A DNA stretch of 43,734 nt from Actinomycetes bacterium (GCA_035506535.1 DATJPE010000058.1:1-43734), one strand, 5' to 3'. Shown: positions 1 through 8,372, counted from the first letter of the stretch. The notes: a model not told the origin generated them from the letters alone. Numbers and translations are program-made.

Positions 1-42
1 CTCATGGACGAACGGCGGCTGCGCGAGAACCGTGGCCGCTGA
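1..42 (+). CDS. C-terminal tail of a probable antitoxin (5' truncated)
   Basis: The window opens inside an open frame that ends with the residues LMDERRLRENRGR and a TGA at 40-42. The stop overlaps the GTG start (32) of the RelE-like toxin downstream by 11 bases, the usual coupling of an antitoxin gene with its toxin. The short, basic, arginine-rich tail fits a Phd/YefM or RHH antitoxin. Only 13 residues are visible, so the family is inferred from position alone. Confidence 0.45.
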   Translation, partial: LMDERRLRENRGR

Positions 43-322
43 GCCTCCCGACGAACCCCCGTACGCCATCGTGCTCGCGCCGGGGGCGCGCCGAGCGCTC
101 ACCGAGACGCTTCTTTCCGCCGCGGCCTTCGCGGCCTCGGAGTTCATCAGCGGACCACTCGCCCAACGACCACGAGCGGTCGGGGTTCCGCTCCGTGCGC
201 CCTTCGAGGGACTGTGGCCCGCGCGACGCGGCGAGTATCGAGTCCGCTACCGCATCGACGACGAGCGCCGCCGGGTCATCGTCCTCGACGTCGACCACCG
301 GCGAGACGTCTACCGGTCCTGA
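32..322 (+). CDS. RelE/ParE-family toxin
   Basis: The 96-residue protein has the RelE fold signature: an N-terminal strand and helix (YAIVLAPGARRAL, residues 11-23), a middle RPRAVGVPL segment (46-54) and the hallmark C-terminal block GEYRVRYRID (67-76) followed by VIVLDVDHRRDVYR (82-95). RelE toxins usually cleave mRNA on the ribosome; ParE relatives instead poison gyrase. The conserved arginine-rich end and closing HRRDVYR favour RelE. Start is GTG at 32, overlapping the end of the upstream frame, which should encode the antitoxin. The length is normal for the family and the gene looks intact. Confidence 0.85.
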   Translation: MAAEPPDEPPYAIVLAPGARRALTETLLSAAAFAASEFISGPLAQRPRAVGVPLRAPFEGLWPARRGEYRVRYRIDDERRRVIVLDVDHRRDVYRS

Positions 323-385
323 ACGCAACACGACGTCGGCGGCTCCCCTGGCGACGATGCCGCACCGCCCCCGGCCGCGCGCCGA

Positions 386-1021
386 TCAGTCGCCGTAGCC
401 GAGGCGCTCGCGCACGACCCGCCGCGCGAGGTCGAGAAACGTCGCGTCGTCGTAGAGGACGAACTTGGTGTCGGCCCCCAACAAGATCGCGTGCAGTTCG
501 AAGGCCAGCTGGTCGGGGTCGGTGTCGTCAGGCAGTTCGTGTTGCTCGATCGCGGCGACCGCGAAGGAGCGGAGCAGTCCGGTGAAGTCCGACTGGATGG
601 CGACCAGCCGATCCTTCACCGGCCCGGGACGCGCGCCCATCTCCAGCGACGTTGCGGCGAAGAAGCAGCCGCCGGGAAACACGCGGCGCCCCACGTAGCT
701 GAGGAACGCGTCGCACACGGCGAGCAGCTGTTCACGCCCCCGCGGCGCCGCAAGGGCCGGCTGCACAACCTCCTCGTCGAGGACCCGCTCGGCCTCCTCG
801 ACGGTGGCCAGCTGCAGCTCCTGCTTGGACCCGAAGTGCGCATACAGGCCGCTCTTGCTGATCCCGGTGGCCGCGGCGAGGTTCCCGATGGACAGGCCCT
901 CGAGCCCGTCGACGGTGGCCAGCGAGGCAGCCGCGCCAAGGATCGCCTGCCGGGTGCGCTCGCCGTCCGACCGGCGACGGCGCGCCTTGGTAGTCGGCGC
1001 TTGAGGGGCGGCGGAACTCAC
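386..1021 (-). CDS. TetR-family transcriptional regulator
   Basis: The 211-residue protein has a basic leader (residues 12-17, KARRRR), then a TetR N-terminal DNA-binding domain at about 20-68. The recognition helix region is ATGISKSGLYAHFGSKQEL (51-69). The C-terminal ligand domain carries the PGGCFFAATSLEMGARPGPVKD stretch, typical of a common TetR effector-domain subgroup. It is divergent from the OsmC gene at 1121, and a long inverted repeat (1031-1078) lies immediately upstream of its own start. It probably represses itself and the OsmC gene, with a small molecule or oxidant as inducer. The effector cannot be read from sequence. Confidence 0.92.
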   Translation of the reverse strand: MSSAAPQAPTTKARRRRSDGERTRQAILGAAASLATVDGLEGLSIGNLAAATGISKSGLYAHFGSKQELQLATVEEAERVLDEEVVQPALAAPRGREQLLAVCDAFLSYVGRRVFPGGCFFAATSLEMGARPGPVKDRLVAIQSDFTGLLRSFAVAAIEQHELPDDTDPDQLAFELHAILLGADTKFVLYDDATFLDLARRVVRERLGYGD

Positions 1022-1030
1022 GTTGACAAC

Positions 1031-1078
1031 TTAGCACGATCGTTCGTACTGTCTATTTAGTACGACCGATCGTGCTAA
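1031..1078. promoter_or_regulatory. Long inverted-repeat operator between TetR and OsmC genes
   Basis: AGCACGATCGTTCGTACT (1033-1050) is matched, with one mismatch, by AGTACGACCGATCGTGCT (1059-1076) across an 8-base AT-rich spacer. The flanking TTA/TAA extends the symmetry outward. Each arm contains overlapping TACGA/CGATCGT motifs, so it could bind two TetR dimers. A TTGACA box at 1023-1028 with TACTGT at 1047-1052 (18-base spacer) is a possible promoter toward the OsmC gene. The operator would overlap it, allowing repression by steric block. Confidence 0.75.
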
Positions 1079-1120
1079 CTCACCGGACCGAGATCTGGTC
1101 CCCGAGCAAGGAGTTCACCA

Positions 1121-1678
1121 ATGACCACCCGCATCCTCAACGGCGTCGACCTCGAGCGGCTCAGCGGAACCGTCGAAGCCGTCACCGCCGAGCCCAGCCT
1201 CGGCCACTTCCAGTTCCGGGCCCGCAACGAGTGGATCGACGGTGGCCACAGCCGCACCACGATCCAGGGGTTCTACGGCGCCGGACAGGAGGACACCAGC
1301 CGCGAGCGGCCGTTCGTGCTCGAGAGTGACGAACCACCGGTCCTGCTCGGCCGCAACCAAGCCGCCAACGCCGGCGAGTACGCGTTGCAGGCGCTCGCCG
1401 CGTGCCTGACCGGCACGCTCGTCTACCACGCGGCCGCGCGCGGGGTCGAGCTCGACGCGGTCGAGTGCACCGTCCACGGCGACCTCGACGTGCAGGGCTT
1501 CCTCGGGTTGAACGGCGAGGTGCGTCCCGGGTACGAGCGCATCCAGGTGACGATCAAGGTCGACGGTGACCTTGACGACGCCCAGCTCGCCGAGGTCGCA
1601 AGCCTCGCGCAGTTCTCGCCGGTCCGGGACACAATCGTCAACCCGGTCACCGTCGGAATCGACGTCACGCGCGCCTGA
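1121..1678 (+). CDS. OsmC-family protein
   Basis: The 185-residue protein is an OsmC/Ohr-fold relative; members reduce organic hydroperoxides or act on other small thiol-reactive substrates. The first redox cysteine is in the conserved helix ALQALAACLTGTL (C95). Where classic OsmC/Ohr proteins have the second cysteine the sequence reads FSPVRDTIVNPV (165-176), so the resolving position is S166. This is the SPV subgroup and probably not a classic two-cysteine peroxidase. An AAGGAG box lies 8 bases before the ATG. The gene is divergent from and probably controlled by the TetR gene. Confidence 0.88.
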   Translation: MTTRILNGVDLERLSGTVEAVTAEPSLGHFQFRARNEWIDGGHSRTTIQGFYGAGQEDTSRERPFVLESDEPPVLLGRNQAANAGEYALQALAACLTGTLVYHAAARGVELDAVECTVHGDLDVQGFLGLNGEVRPGYERIQVTIKVDGDLDDAQLAEVASLAQFSPVRDTIVNPVTVGIDVTRA

Positions 1679-1761
1679 TCCTCCTCGGTGCCGCTGGCCT
1701 TCGGCTCCTCCCCTTCCTAACTCTGGAACGTTGACTCGAAGGCAGGACGCGGCAGGTCGCG

Positions 1762-1896
1762 ATCTTCTCCGATCGTGCCGACGCGGGTCGTCGCCTCGGG
1801 GCCGCGCTGCGACGGGTCACGGGCCCAGACGTCGTGGTGGTGGGGCTGCCTCGAGGCGCCGTCCCAGTGGCGTACGAGGTCGCCGTGGTTCGTGGC
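1762..1896 (+). pseudogene. Phosphoribosyltransferase remnant (N-terminal fragment)
   Basis: One frame here reads IFSDRADAGRRLGAAL followed by VTGPDVVVVGLPRGAVPVAYEVA. This resembles the beginning of the stand-alone phosphoribosyltransferase-domain proteins common in actinobacteria (FxDRxDAGRxLA...VVLGLPRGGVPVA). There is no credible start codon after the in-frame stop at 1732, and beyond about 1896 the frame loses all family resemblance, including the PRPP-binding loop. I infer a decayed fragment. The rest of 1679-1996 shows nothing else I can support. Confidence 0.45.
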
Positions 1897-1996
1897 TGTC
1901 TTCGACGATCCATCTGGGTGGGGTCTGCGGACCCAGGCGGTGTGTCGGATCCACCGCCGACGCTGGTCGCCATCGACAAACGGCACACGGAGCATC

Positions 1997-2758
1997 TCAG
2001 ATGTACTCGCCGATGCTCATCGATTTCAGAACTGCGGCACGCTGGGCGCGGTCCCGTGCCGTTGCCTCAGTCGTCGTCTGCTCATCGATCACCAGCAGGA
2101 CGCCTTTGTCGTCGAGCGCGGTCAAGGTCATGGTGTCGCCAGGCCCGAGCTCGAACTCGTGTCCCAACGGGAGCGCCATGATCAGATCATGGCCGTCCGC
2201 GCATCTGCCCCCGTGCAGCGGCGCCCTCAGGGTCAGCTGCTTTCCAGTCAGTCCCCCGACCGTCACGGTCTTCGGTCGGATGACCGTAAGGCCGTGCAGC
2301 GCTTCCACCGCCGTCACGAAATTGTCGACCGACCCCACCGGTGGACCGGGGGGCTGGTCCTGACACGGATTTGAGAACACGAACGGCGAGAGCACCAGGT
2401 CAAGCACCGCCGGGCCTACGTTGGCGTCACCGTCCGCCGTGCTGAGGAAGACAGCGTACGGGCCGCCCACCTCACTCTTCCAGCCAGCAGGCACGGTGGC
2501 GGACACAGGAACTGGGAACGGATCGGAGGTGACGTACCTCCCAGCATCGAGCGTGGCGTGGCTGTCGCTGTCTCCTGGGAACGGGCTCAGGGTCGAGCTC
2601 ACGCTCACACTCGGACTCACGCTCGCAGGCGAGTCGCTGGCGGCAGCACCCGCCGCAGCGCTGTGCGAGCCGAAATGGATGCCGGCGACCAGCGCGACTG
2701 ACCCCACCACGACGATGCCAGCGACGATGAGGACTGCGGTCCTCGACGGTCGACCCAT
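1997..2758 (-). CDS. Membrane-anchored protein of unknown function
   Basis: From the ATG at 2758 the protein has 253 residues. A short basic N-terminus (MGRPSR) is followed by one hydrophobic helix (TAVLIVAGIVVVGSVALVAG), then a Ser/Ala/Pro-rich linker with SPSVSVSS-type repeats. A globular extracellular domain follows with a VPAGW motif and a cysteine pair (NPCQDQ and GGRCADGHD). This is a signal-anchor protein or one with an uncleaved leader; there is no lipobox. The frame is open to a GTG at 2839, but that extension would put 27 polar residues before the membrane helix. The domain resembles the many uncharacterised VPxGW actinobacterial surface proteins. No function can be assigned. Confidence 0.7.
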   Translation of the reverse strand: MGRPSRTAVLIVAGIVVVGSVALVAGIHFGSHSAAAGAAASDSPASVSPSVSVSSTLSPFPGDSDSHATLDAGRYVTSDPFPVPVSATVPAGWKSEVGGPYAVFLSTADGDANVGPAVLDLVLSPFVFSNPCQDQPPGPPVGSVDNFVTAVEALHGLTVIRPKTVTVGGLTGKQLTLRAPLHGGRCADGHDLIMALPLGHEFELGPGDTMTLTALDDKGVLLVIDEQTTTEATARDRAQRAAVLKSMSIGEYI

Positions 2759-2839
2759 GAGCGCTGCCCCGTCCTCTTGGAAGGCTGTGCACTCGGAGAA
2801 CTCCGGCACTACCGCCGTGCAGGGCCTGGAGGACGTCAC

Positions 2840-3160
2840 CTTGTCAGAGTCGCCATCCCGGACTCGACTACTCGACGCTCCTCGGAGCCGTAACGCGCGA
2901 ATCTAGTCGCGGCCAATCCTCCCGGTCAATGAGCGCGTCTGCCGTTGGCCAGTCGTTGTCGGCCCCGCTTGAGCGGTCGATCTCCCGGTCGCGATCGAGG
3001 CCACCGACGTGCCGTTTTCGTGCTGCCGTTCCCCGGCCGGGAGTGGCCCCGACCGAACTCGCCGGACACGTCGGATCCTCGGTGCGACGGCACAACGTGT
3101 CCGGCTGCTCCTCGCGCCTGGATAGATCGAGCACACCAGCGGCCGCTCCGGTCCGGGCGA
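2840..3160. other. Intergenic stretch with no gene recognised
   Basis: This interval of about 320 bases lies upstream of the membrane-anchored protein and downstream of the phosphopantetheinyl transferase. Short open frames exist on both strands but all are arginine/proline/serine-rich and look like high-GC artefacts. I see no convincing hairpin, promoter or RNA gene. It marks the left edge of the composite cluster. Confidence 0.5.
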
Positions 3161-3931
3161 TCATTCAGCGGGGCGTCGGATCCCAGCCGGGGCCGGTCGT
3201 GAGCCGGCAGCGGTCGAAGGGGACCAGATCAGGACGACCGACCAGTCGCGGGCGACAACATGGGCTGCACGCATGAGCGGCCTCGACGCAGGGACCAGCG
3301 CCTGATCCCTCGACGCCACAACGGGCTGTGTCAGCCGAAGCATCCCGTGGGCGTCGAGGTCCACCTCGATGCCGTGCAGGTCGGGCGGGGCTCCGCCGCT
3401 GGAGCAGCGCCACTTGTAGAAGGCCTCCTTCGCACACAGGATCAGCCGGCTGCGCGTCGGGTCGAGCACCCCCCTGGACCCTGCGTGACGCTCGATCTCG
3501 CGCTCCGTCAGGACCGCGCGCCAGGCGAGCCGCGGCAGCGGCGCCATCTCCTCCAGGTCGAGCCCTATCCCCGACACTGTCCCGACGTCGGCCACGGCGA
3601 CCAGGCACAACCGCGGCTTGTGCGTGATGCTGCCCCGGACCCCCTCCGGCCAGCTCGGCGCACCGGAGGCGTCACTCAGCAGCGGGCCGGACGCCGGCGC
3701 GCCGAGCCCGGCCAGGCACCGCCGAGCGCCGAGCCGTCCAGCGGCGAACTCGCGTGTCCTGGCCGGATCCCCCGCGGGCAGCAGCGCCCGTTCCTCCGGG
3801 AAGAGGTCGCTCGTATCGACCGACCGCGGGTCCACCGCCGCCAGGCGTACCCCCGCCGGAGCCAGCGCCGCCAGTCCGCGCCAGACATCGCCGTCCACCG
3901 ACACGTCCGTGCGCAGGGACCCGCTCGTCAC
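3161..3931 (-). CDS. 4'-phosphopantetheinyl transferase superfamily protein
   Basis: The 256-residue protein is of the Sfp/EntD type, which moves phosphopantetheine from CoA to a serine of a carrier protein. The family blocks are in order: REFAAGRLGARRCL (60-73), SITHKPRL (101-108), the Mg-binding GIGLDLEE (121-128; D125, E127) and the catalytic KEAFYKW (168-174). All key residues are present. It is last in the operon carbamate kinase-FdrA-glycosyltransferase-PPTase, overlapping the glycosyltransferase end by 4 bases. No acyl or peptidyl carrier domain is seen in the window, so its target is either elsewhere or unusual. Confidence 0.92.
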   Translation of the reverse strand: MTSGSLRTDVSVDGDVWRGLAALAPAGVRLAAVDPRSVDTSDLFPEERALLPAGDPARTREFAAGRLGARRCLAGLGAPASGPLLSDASGAPSWPEGVRGSITHKPRLCLVAVADVGTVSGIGLDLEEMAPLPRLAWRAVLTEREIERHAGSRGVLDPTRSRLILCAKEAFYKWRCSSGGAPPDLHGIEVDLDAHGMLRLTQPVVASRDQALVPASRPLMRAAHVVARDWSVVLIWSPSTAAGSRPAPAGIRRPAE

Positions 3932-5118
3932 CGGCCCGCACCGGCCTCGGCGCGCGCCCAGGTGTCGACGTAGAGACCCAGGTGCCGCCGCGCGCTGGCC
4001 TCCCAGGTGTACGTCTCCGCCACCCGGCGCCCCGACTCCACGAGAAGGTCACGCAGCGCCTTGTCGTCGAGCACCCGGCTCAGAGCCGCCGCCAGCGCCG
4101 CATCGTCGCCCACAGGGACGACGAGCGCGTCGCGGTCCGGCACCAGCCACTCGCGGAAGGCCTCCAGGTCGCTGGCCACCACCGGCAGTCCGGCGCACAT
4201 CGCCTCGAGCGCGGCCAGCCCGAACCCCTCCTTCTCGGACGGGAAGGCGAGCGCGTCGGCGGCGTGGTACCAGGCAGATATCTCCCCCGCCGGGACCGTC
4301 CCGACCTCGACGACGTCGATCCCCAGCTCCAGACCCAACGGGCCGAGGCTGTCGAGGACCCGCTCCCTGTAGGCGCGGTGGTCCTGGAAGGAGTGACCAC
4401 CCAGCACCGCCAGCACGGGAGCGGGCTCACGGGTGCGGGCCAGCCGAGCGAGCGCGCGGACCAGCGTGTCGCTGCCCTTGCGCGGCTCGATGCCGCCCAC
4501 CGACAGCAGCAGCGGGCGCGCCGTCGCACCGACACGCGCCCGCAGCTCCCTCACGAGGCCGGCCGGCGCAGGCGCGGCGAAGGAGCCGGCGTCGACGCCG
4601 TTGGGAACCACCTCGGCGGCGACCCCGTAGTCCGCCTGCAGGATCCGTTGCCAGGCATGGCTGACCACGAAGACCTGGTCGGGCTCGAGAATCGCCTGTC
4701 GCTGACAATCCATCAGCACCTGGCTGCTGAAGTCGTCGACGTGGTGCACGGTGCGAAGCACCAGGCAGGCAGCTCGGCCCGCGTCACGGACCCTGGCTGC
4801 GGCCCGGGCGGCGATGCAGTCCTGGGTGTGGAGGAGCGGGTGAGTCGTCGCCACGTCGGTCAGCGCGACTTCCAGGGCATCGATGTTGGCCGCGACCCGC
4901 TCCTCCATCCCGCCGTCGACCTCCGGGGCGTCGACGACCATGGTCGGGACGTCGGTGGCCCGGAAGAACCCCTGCGTCGGGTCGCCGAGCCCGACCACCA
5001 GCACGTCGGTCCCAAGCCGGTGCAGAGCTTCACCGAGGGCCAGCGTGTGCACGACGCCGCCTCGCGGCTTGGTGCTGTAGGTCACCAGCGATACCGGCGG
5101 CAGCCCGGAGCTGCTCAC
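3928..5118 (-). CDS. GT-B glycosyltransferase, MSMEG_0565 type (Nit1C-associated)
   Basis: The 396-residue GT4-like enzyme has an N-terminal block VTYSTKPRGGVVHTLALGEAL (12-32), which I recognise from the MSMEG_0565 family found with nitrogen-starvation (Nit1C) clusters. The acceptor domain is followed by VPNGVDAGSF (171-180), the nucleotide-sugar loop SVGGIEPRKG (206-215) and the E-x7-E motif in FPSEKEGFGLAALEAM (292-307; E297, E305). I chose the GTG at 5118, just after the FdrA stop (TGATGACGTG), because the family block starts there. The frame stays open to 5292, but that stretch is proline/arginine/serine-rich and overlaps FdrA. The sugar donor and acceptor are unknown. Confidence 0.88.
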   Translation of the reverse strand: MSSSGLPPVSLVTYSTKPRGGVVHTLALGEALHRLGTDVLVVGLGDPTQGFFRATDVPTMVVDAPEVDGGMEERVAANIDALEVALTDVATTHPLLHTQDCIAARAAARVRDAGRAACLVLRTVHHVDDFSSQVLMDCQRQAILEPDQVFVVSHAWQRILQADYGVAAEVVPNGVDAGSFAAPAPAGLVRELRARVGATARPLLLSVGGIEPRKGSDTLVRALARLARTREPAPVLAVLGGHSFQDHRAYRERVLDSLGPLGLELGIDVVEVGTVPAGEISAWYHAADALAFPSEKEGFGLAALEAMCAGLPVVASDLEAFREWLVPDRDALVVPVGDDAALAAALSRVLDDKALRDLLVESGRRVAETYTWEASARRHLGLYVDTWARAEAGAGR

Positions 5119-5122
5119 GTCA

Positions 5123-6703
5123 TCACCCGACGAGCTCCGGGCGGCGCAGCGCGATGGCCGCGGCGGCTCGGGCCGCGGAGGCGGCCGTCTCCGGGACCAG
5201 GCAACCGACGGCCTCGAGGCGGGCACGCTGCTCGGAGTAGTGCTGGGGGTCCTCGTCGGTGCCCAGCACGTACGCGACGACCACGGGTCCATCCTCGGCC
5301 ATCACCTCGGCGCAGGCGTCGGCGAGCTCGCCGGCCGGGTCGGGGTGGGCGCCGTAGCCCAGGACCACGTCGAGCAGCACGACCGCGACTTCCGGGTCCC
5401 GAGCCTGTGACTGGATCAGGTCGACCCGCGCGCGCGGGCCGATCATCGGGTGCGGCCGGCCCTGGGTGTACTCCTCGGCCCCGAGGTCCAGCAGGACGTG
5501 CGAGCGCGGCGGTGCGGGGAGGCCGCGGTCGTGGTGCAGCGGCTCGTTGGAGTACACCGCGCCGGCGGCCTCGGCCAGGATCAGCTGCGCCTCGTAGCAC
5601 AGGGTCCCGCCGGAGAAGTACCCGCGGACGGTCTCGCGGCTCGCCGGCAGTGACCGACCGGCGCGACGGACCCGTTCCCGCAGTTCGTCCGTCACCGACG
5701 TGCGCACGGCGGTCCCGGGGTCGGACCCGACGAGCGCGGCCGCCTTGGCCGCCCCCTCCTCGAGAGTCCGAGCCACCTGCGTCCGCCCGGCGCCGGTGTG
5801 CTGGTCCAGGCCGAGCAGCGCCGCCTCGTCGAGCCCGAGGAAGGTGGCCACGACCGGCATCTCGCCGCAGGATGCCAGCACCTGCCGCGCGACCTGGAGG
5901 TCCGGTGGCTTGGAGACCAGCAGCACCGCACGCGTCTCCGGGTCGGCCGCGAGGGCCCGGACCGCGGACGTCGCCATGACACCGCCCACCGCTGCTGACA
6001 GGTCACGGCCACCGACACCGATGACCTGCGAGACGCCGACGCCCCATCGCGACAGCAGGGCGGACACCTCCTGGGCCCCGGTGCCGGCTGCCGCAACGAC
6101 ACCGACCGGCCCACGGCGCACCGCGTTGGCGAAACCCAGTCCCAGACCACCGACCACCGCAGTGCCAGCACCGGGGCCCATGACCAGCAGCCCGAGATCG
6201 CCGGCGCGCTCCTTGAGCTCGCGCTCCTCCTCGACCGGCACGTTGTCGCTGAACAGGAGCACGTGCAGCCCGCGGGTCAGGGCGTGGTGTGCCTCGAGAG
6301 CCGCGTACGGCCCCGGGACCGAGACCACCGCGACCTCGGCCCCGCCCAGCCGGTCGGCCGCAGCGGCCGTCGTCCGCGGCGCAACCGCGGCACCACCGCC
6401 GTCGGCGGCAGCCGCCTCCCGGCCCTCGAACGCCGCTCGGGCGCCGGCTTCGATCGCGGCCGTGGCCCTGTCGGGGTCGTCCGCGACGACGGCCAGGACC
6501 AGGTCGTTGGCTCGTACGTCGACGTCGAGCGTGACGCCTGCCTGGGCGAGCTGCTCCTGCCCGGCCGCCGTCCCCATGACCGCGCCGGCCCACGAGATCC
6601 CTGCGGTCTGCGACATCGCACCAGTGGCGACCAGCAGGCGCAGCGAGTCGCAGTAGGTGTCGGGGACGACCCGGGTCTGGATGGTCGCCGTGGCAGAGGT
6701 CAT
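5123..6703 (-). CDS. fdrA: FdrA-family acyl-CoA synthetase-like protein
   Basis: The 526-residue protein has the succinyl-CoA-synthetase alpha-like fold of FdrA (AllF). Landmarks are VPGPYAALEAHHAL (129-142), FSDNVPVEEE (151-160), VMGPGAGTAVVGGLGLGFAN (174-193) and AAAGTGAQEVS (204-214). In place of the phosphohistidine loop of true synthetases it has GVSQVIGVGGRDLS. In E. coli FdrA/AllF works with a DUF1116 (AllG) and a DUF2877 (AllH) protein as oxamate carbamoyltransferase, feeding carbamoyl phosphate to carbamate kinase. Here it overlaps the carbamate kinase gene by 4 bases (ATGA). The DUF1116 partner lies at 16661-18082 in another operon. I infer a carbamoyl-transfer role on an unknown substrate. 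Confidence 0.9.
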   Translation of the reverse strand: MTSATATIQTRVVPDTYCDSLRLLVATGAMSQTAGISWAGAVMGTAAGQEQLAQAGVTLDVDVRANDLVLAVVADDPDRATAAIEAGARAAFEGREAAAADGGGAAVAPRTTAAAADRLGGAEVAVVSVPGPYAALEAHHALTRGLHVLLFSDNVPVEEERELKERAGDLGLLVMGPGAGTAVVGGLGLGFANAVRRGPVGVVAAAGTGAQEVSALLSRWGVGVSQVIGVGGRDLSAAVGGVMATSAVRALAADPETRAVLLVSKPPDLQVARQVLASCGEMPVVATFLGLDEAALLGLDQHTGAGRTQVARTLEEGAAKAAALVGSDPGTAVRTSVTDELRERVRRAGRSLPASRETVRGYFSGGTLCYEAQLILAEAAGAVYSNEPLHHDRGLPAPPRSHVLLDLGAEEYTQGRPHPMIGPRARVDLIQSQARDPEVAVVLLDVVLGYGAHPDPAGELADACAEVMAEDGPVVVAYVLGTDEDPQHYSEQRARLEAVGCLVPETAASAARAAAAIALRRPELVG

Positions 6704-7644
6704 GCCAGCGCCCGCTCGCGTGCCGCGACGACGCGGGTGCCCACCTGGGCGTCCGGCTGCAGCGCTTCGACGAGGTGGTCGGCCGAGGTGATCACTGCCC
6801 GGTCCCCACCGGCGCGCACGAACGCCAGTGCCGCCTCGACCTTCGGGCCCATGCTGCCCGGCGGGAACTGGCCCCTCGCGTGGTGCCGGGCCATGGCGTC
6901 CACGCTCACCTCGCCGAGCGCCCGGGCCCGCGGGGTGCCGAAGTCCACCATCACCGCGTCGACACCGGTGACAAGGACCAGTGCGGTGGCGTCGAGCTCC
7001 ACCGCGATCGCGGCCGCCGCCCGGTCCTTGTCGATGACCGCGTCGACCGCTGCGAGCGACGGGGCGACCGCGACACCGCCGCCACCGGCGGCGAGCACGA
7101 TCTTGCCGGCGCGCAGCAGCGCCTTGACCGAGGAGACCTCGAGCAGGCCGAGCGGGCGCGGTGACGCGACCACGCGGCGGTAGCCGCGGCCCGCGTCCTC
7201 GACCAGCACCCAGCCACGCTCGCGGGCCAGCCAGGCGGCGTTCTTCTCGTCGAAGAACGGACCGATGGGCTTGGTCGGCGCGCCGAACGCGGGATCGTCG
7301 GGGTCGACCAGGACGTGGGAGACCAGCGCGACCGCCGCACCCGCGCCGCGACGCGCGTCGACGGCCCGGACCAGGGCGGAGCCGAGCTGCCCCTGCGTCA
7401 TGGCGCCGAGGGTGTACAGCGGCTGGGCCGGGACCAGCTCGGCGCCGCCCTCCTGCTGGATGGACAGGTTCCCGACCTGCGGCCCGTTGCCGTGGACCAC
7501 CACCACCCGCCAGCCGGCAGCGGCCGCGGCACAGATCCCCTCGGCCATCGCGGCGGCGTTCGCCTCGATGTCCGGGGCGGCGCCGAGCTGGCCGGGAAGG
7601 GTCAGGGCGTTCCCTCCGACCGCGACGACCATAACCTTGCTCAC
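6700..7644 (-). CDS. arcC: Carbamate kinase
   Basis: The 314-residue amino-acid-kinase-fold enzyme interconverts ATP + carbamate and ADP + carbamoyl phosphate. Signatures are MVVAVGGNAL (5-14), VVVVHGNGPQVGNL (47-60), the PTKPIGPFF region typical of carbamate kinases, AAGGGGVAV and VIDKDRAAA, ending with PPGSMGPKVEAA and VITSADHL. I chose the GTG at 7644, because the normal family N-terminus begins right there and a GGAG lies upstream. The frame is open to a GTG at 7683. It is first of the minus-strand operon. Coupled to FdrA, it would either harvest ATP from carbamoyl phosphate or supply it. Confidence 0.95.
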   Translation of the reverse strand: MSKVMVVAVGGNALTLPGQLGAAPDIEANAAAMAEGICAAAAAGWRVVVVHGNGPQVGNLSIQQEGGAELVPAQPLYTLGAMTQGQLGSALVRAVDARRGAGAAVALVSHVLVDPDDPAFGAPTKPIGPFFDEKNAAWLARERGWVLVEDAGRGYRRVVASPRPLGLLEVSSVKALLRAGKIVLAAGGGGVAVAPSLAAVDAVIDKDRAAAAIAVELDATALVLVTGVDAVMVDFGTPRARALGEVSVDAMARHHARGQFPPGSMGPKVEAALAFVRAGGDRAVITSADHLVEALQPDAQVGTRVVAARERALA

Positions 7645-7712
7645 GACAGGCCCGGCTCCGCTCTCTTCGATCAACGCGTTCACGATAGTGATTCAACTGG
7701 ACAGGAAAATCA

Positions 7713-8372
7713 ATGACTGGGGACCCGGATCTGCAATATCCGACATGGTCCGACGAGGACGCCAGCCGCGCGCGCCAGCTGGCCGTCATCTGGCGCGCAG
7801 CTGCGGAACGCCTCTTCGCGACGGCTGCCGGCGAGCCCGAGCTCTACCGACGCACCGTCCTGCTGGTCAGCGCACTGGTCGACCGACTGCGCGGCGAGCC
7901 CCCGGCACTCGCCTCGCTGCTGACCGCTTGGACCGAGCGTGACCGGGTGCTGTCCGAGGTGGCGGAAGGTCAGCCCGACCTGGCCGCTCCCGCGGACCCC
8001 GAGGCGACCCTCGCCGCGGCCTTCGCCCTGCGCTACAACGAGGTCGTGATGGAGGTTGCCGCGACCAGGAGACTGCGACTGCTGTCAACGTATGACGAAC
8101 CGGGAACCTGGGTGGTGCTCGAGGAGCAGGGCCTGTCGTCAGGGGACCCCTTCCACGCCTACCGGCGGGTGGAGGCCCACGTCGGGACGGGGCGGGCCCT
8201 GTTGGTGACCACCGTGCCGGCCGAGGACCTGGCGGCCTGCACCCACGAGGTCACCCGGGGGCGCGTGGACCTCTCGACCGGCGGGCTCCACTGGGACGAG
8301 GTCTCGACCCGATACGACGACGAGGCGGCACGGGAGAGCGCGGTCGCCGCCGCGAAGGTGGCCGACCCGTGA
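7713..8372 (+). CDS. Conserved-looking protein of unknown function (219 aa)
   Basis: I do not recognise this family. It is soluble with no signal peptide or membrane segment. The N-terminal half (about 1-105) looks all-helical (SRARQLAVIWRAAAERLF, TVLLVSALVDRLRG, LASLLTAWTERDRVL). The C-terminal half reads as mixed alpha/beta (LRLLSTYDEPGTWVVLEEQG, ALLVTTVPAEDLAAC). The ATG at 7713 follows an AGGAAAA stretch, and the region between it and the divergent carbamate kinase is short. It leads the plus-strand unit with the radical SAM protein and the acyltransferase, so it may belong to the same pathway. It lacks the glycine-rich motifs of DUF2877, so it is not an evident AllH. Confidence 0.75.
   Translation: MTGDPDLQYPTWSDEDASRARQLAVIWRAAAERLFATAAGEPELYRRTVLLVSALVDRLRGEPPALASLLTAWTERDRVLSEVAEGQPDLAAPADPEATLAAAFALRYNEVVMEVAATRRLRLLSTYDEPGTWVVLEEQGLSSGDPFHAYRRVEAHVGTGRALLVTTVPAEDLAACTHEVTRGRVDLSTGGLHWDEVSTRYDDEAARESAVAAAKVADP

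Noticed and set aside
3754-5979. A 741-codon open frame on the plus strand
   Set aside because: It lies antisense to the PPTase, glycosyltransferase and FdrA genes and is dominated by arginine and proline; this is a typical high-GC shadow.
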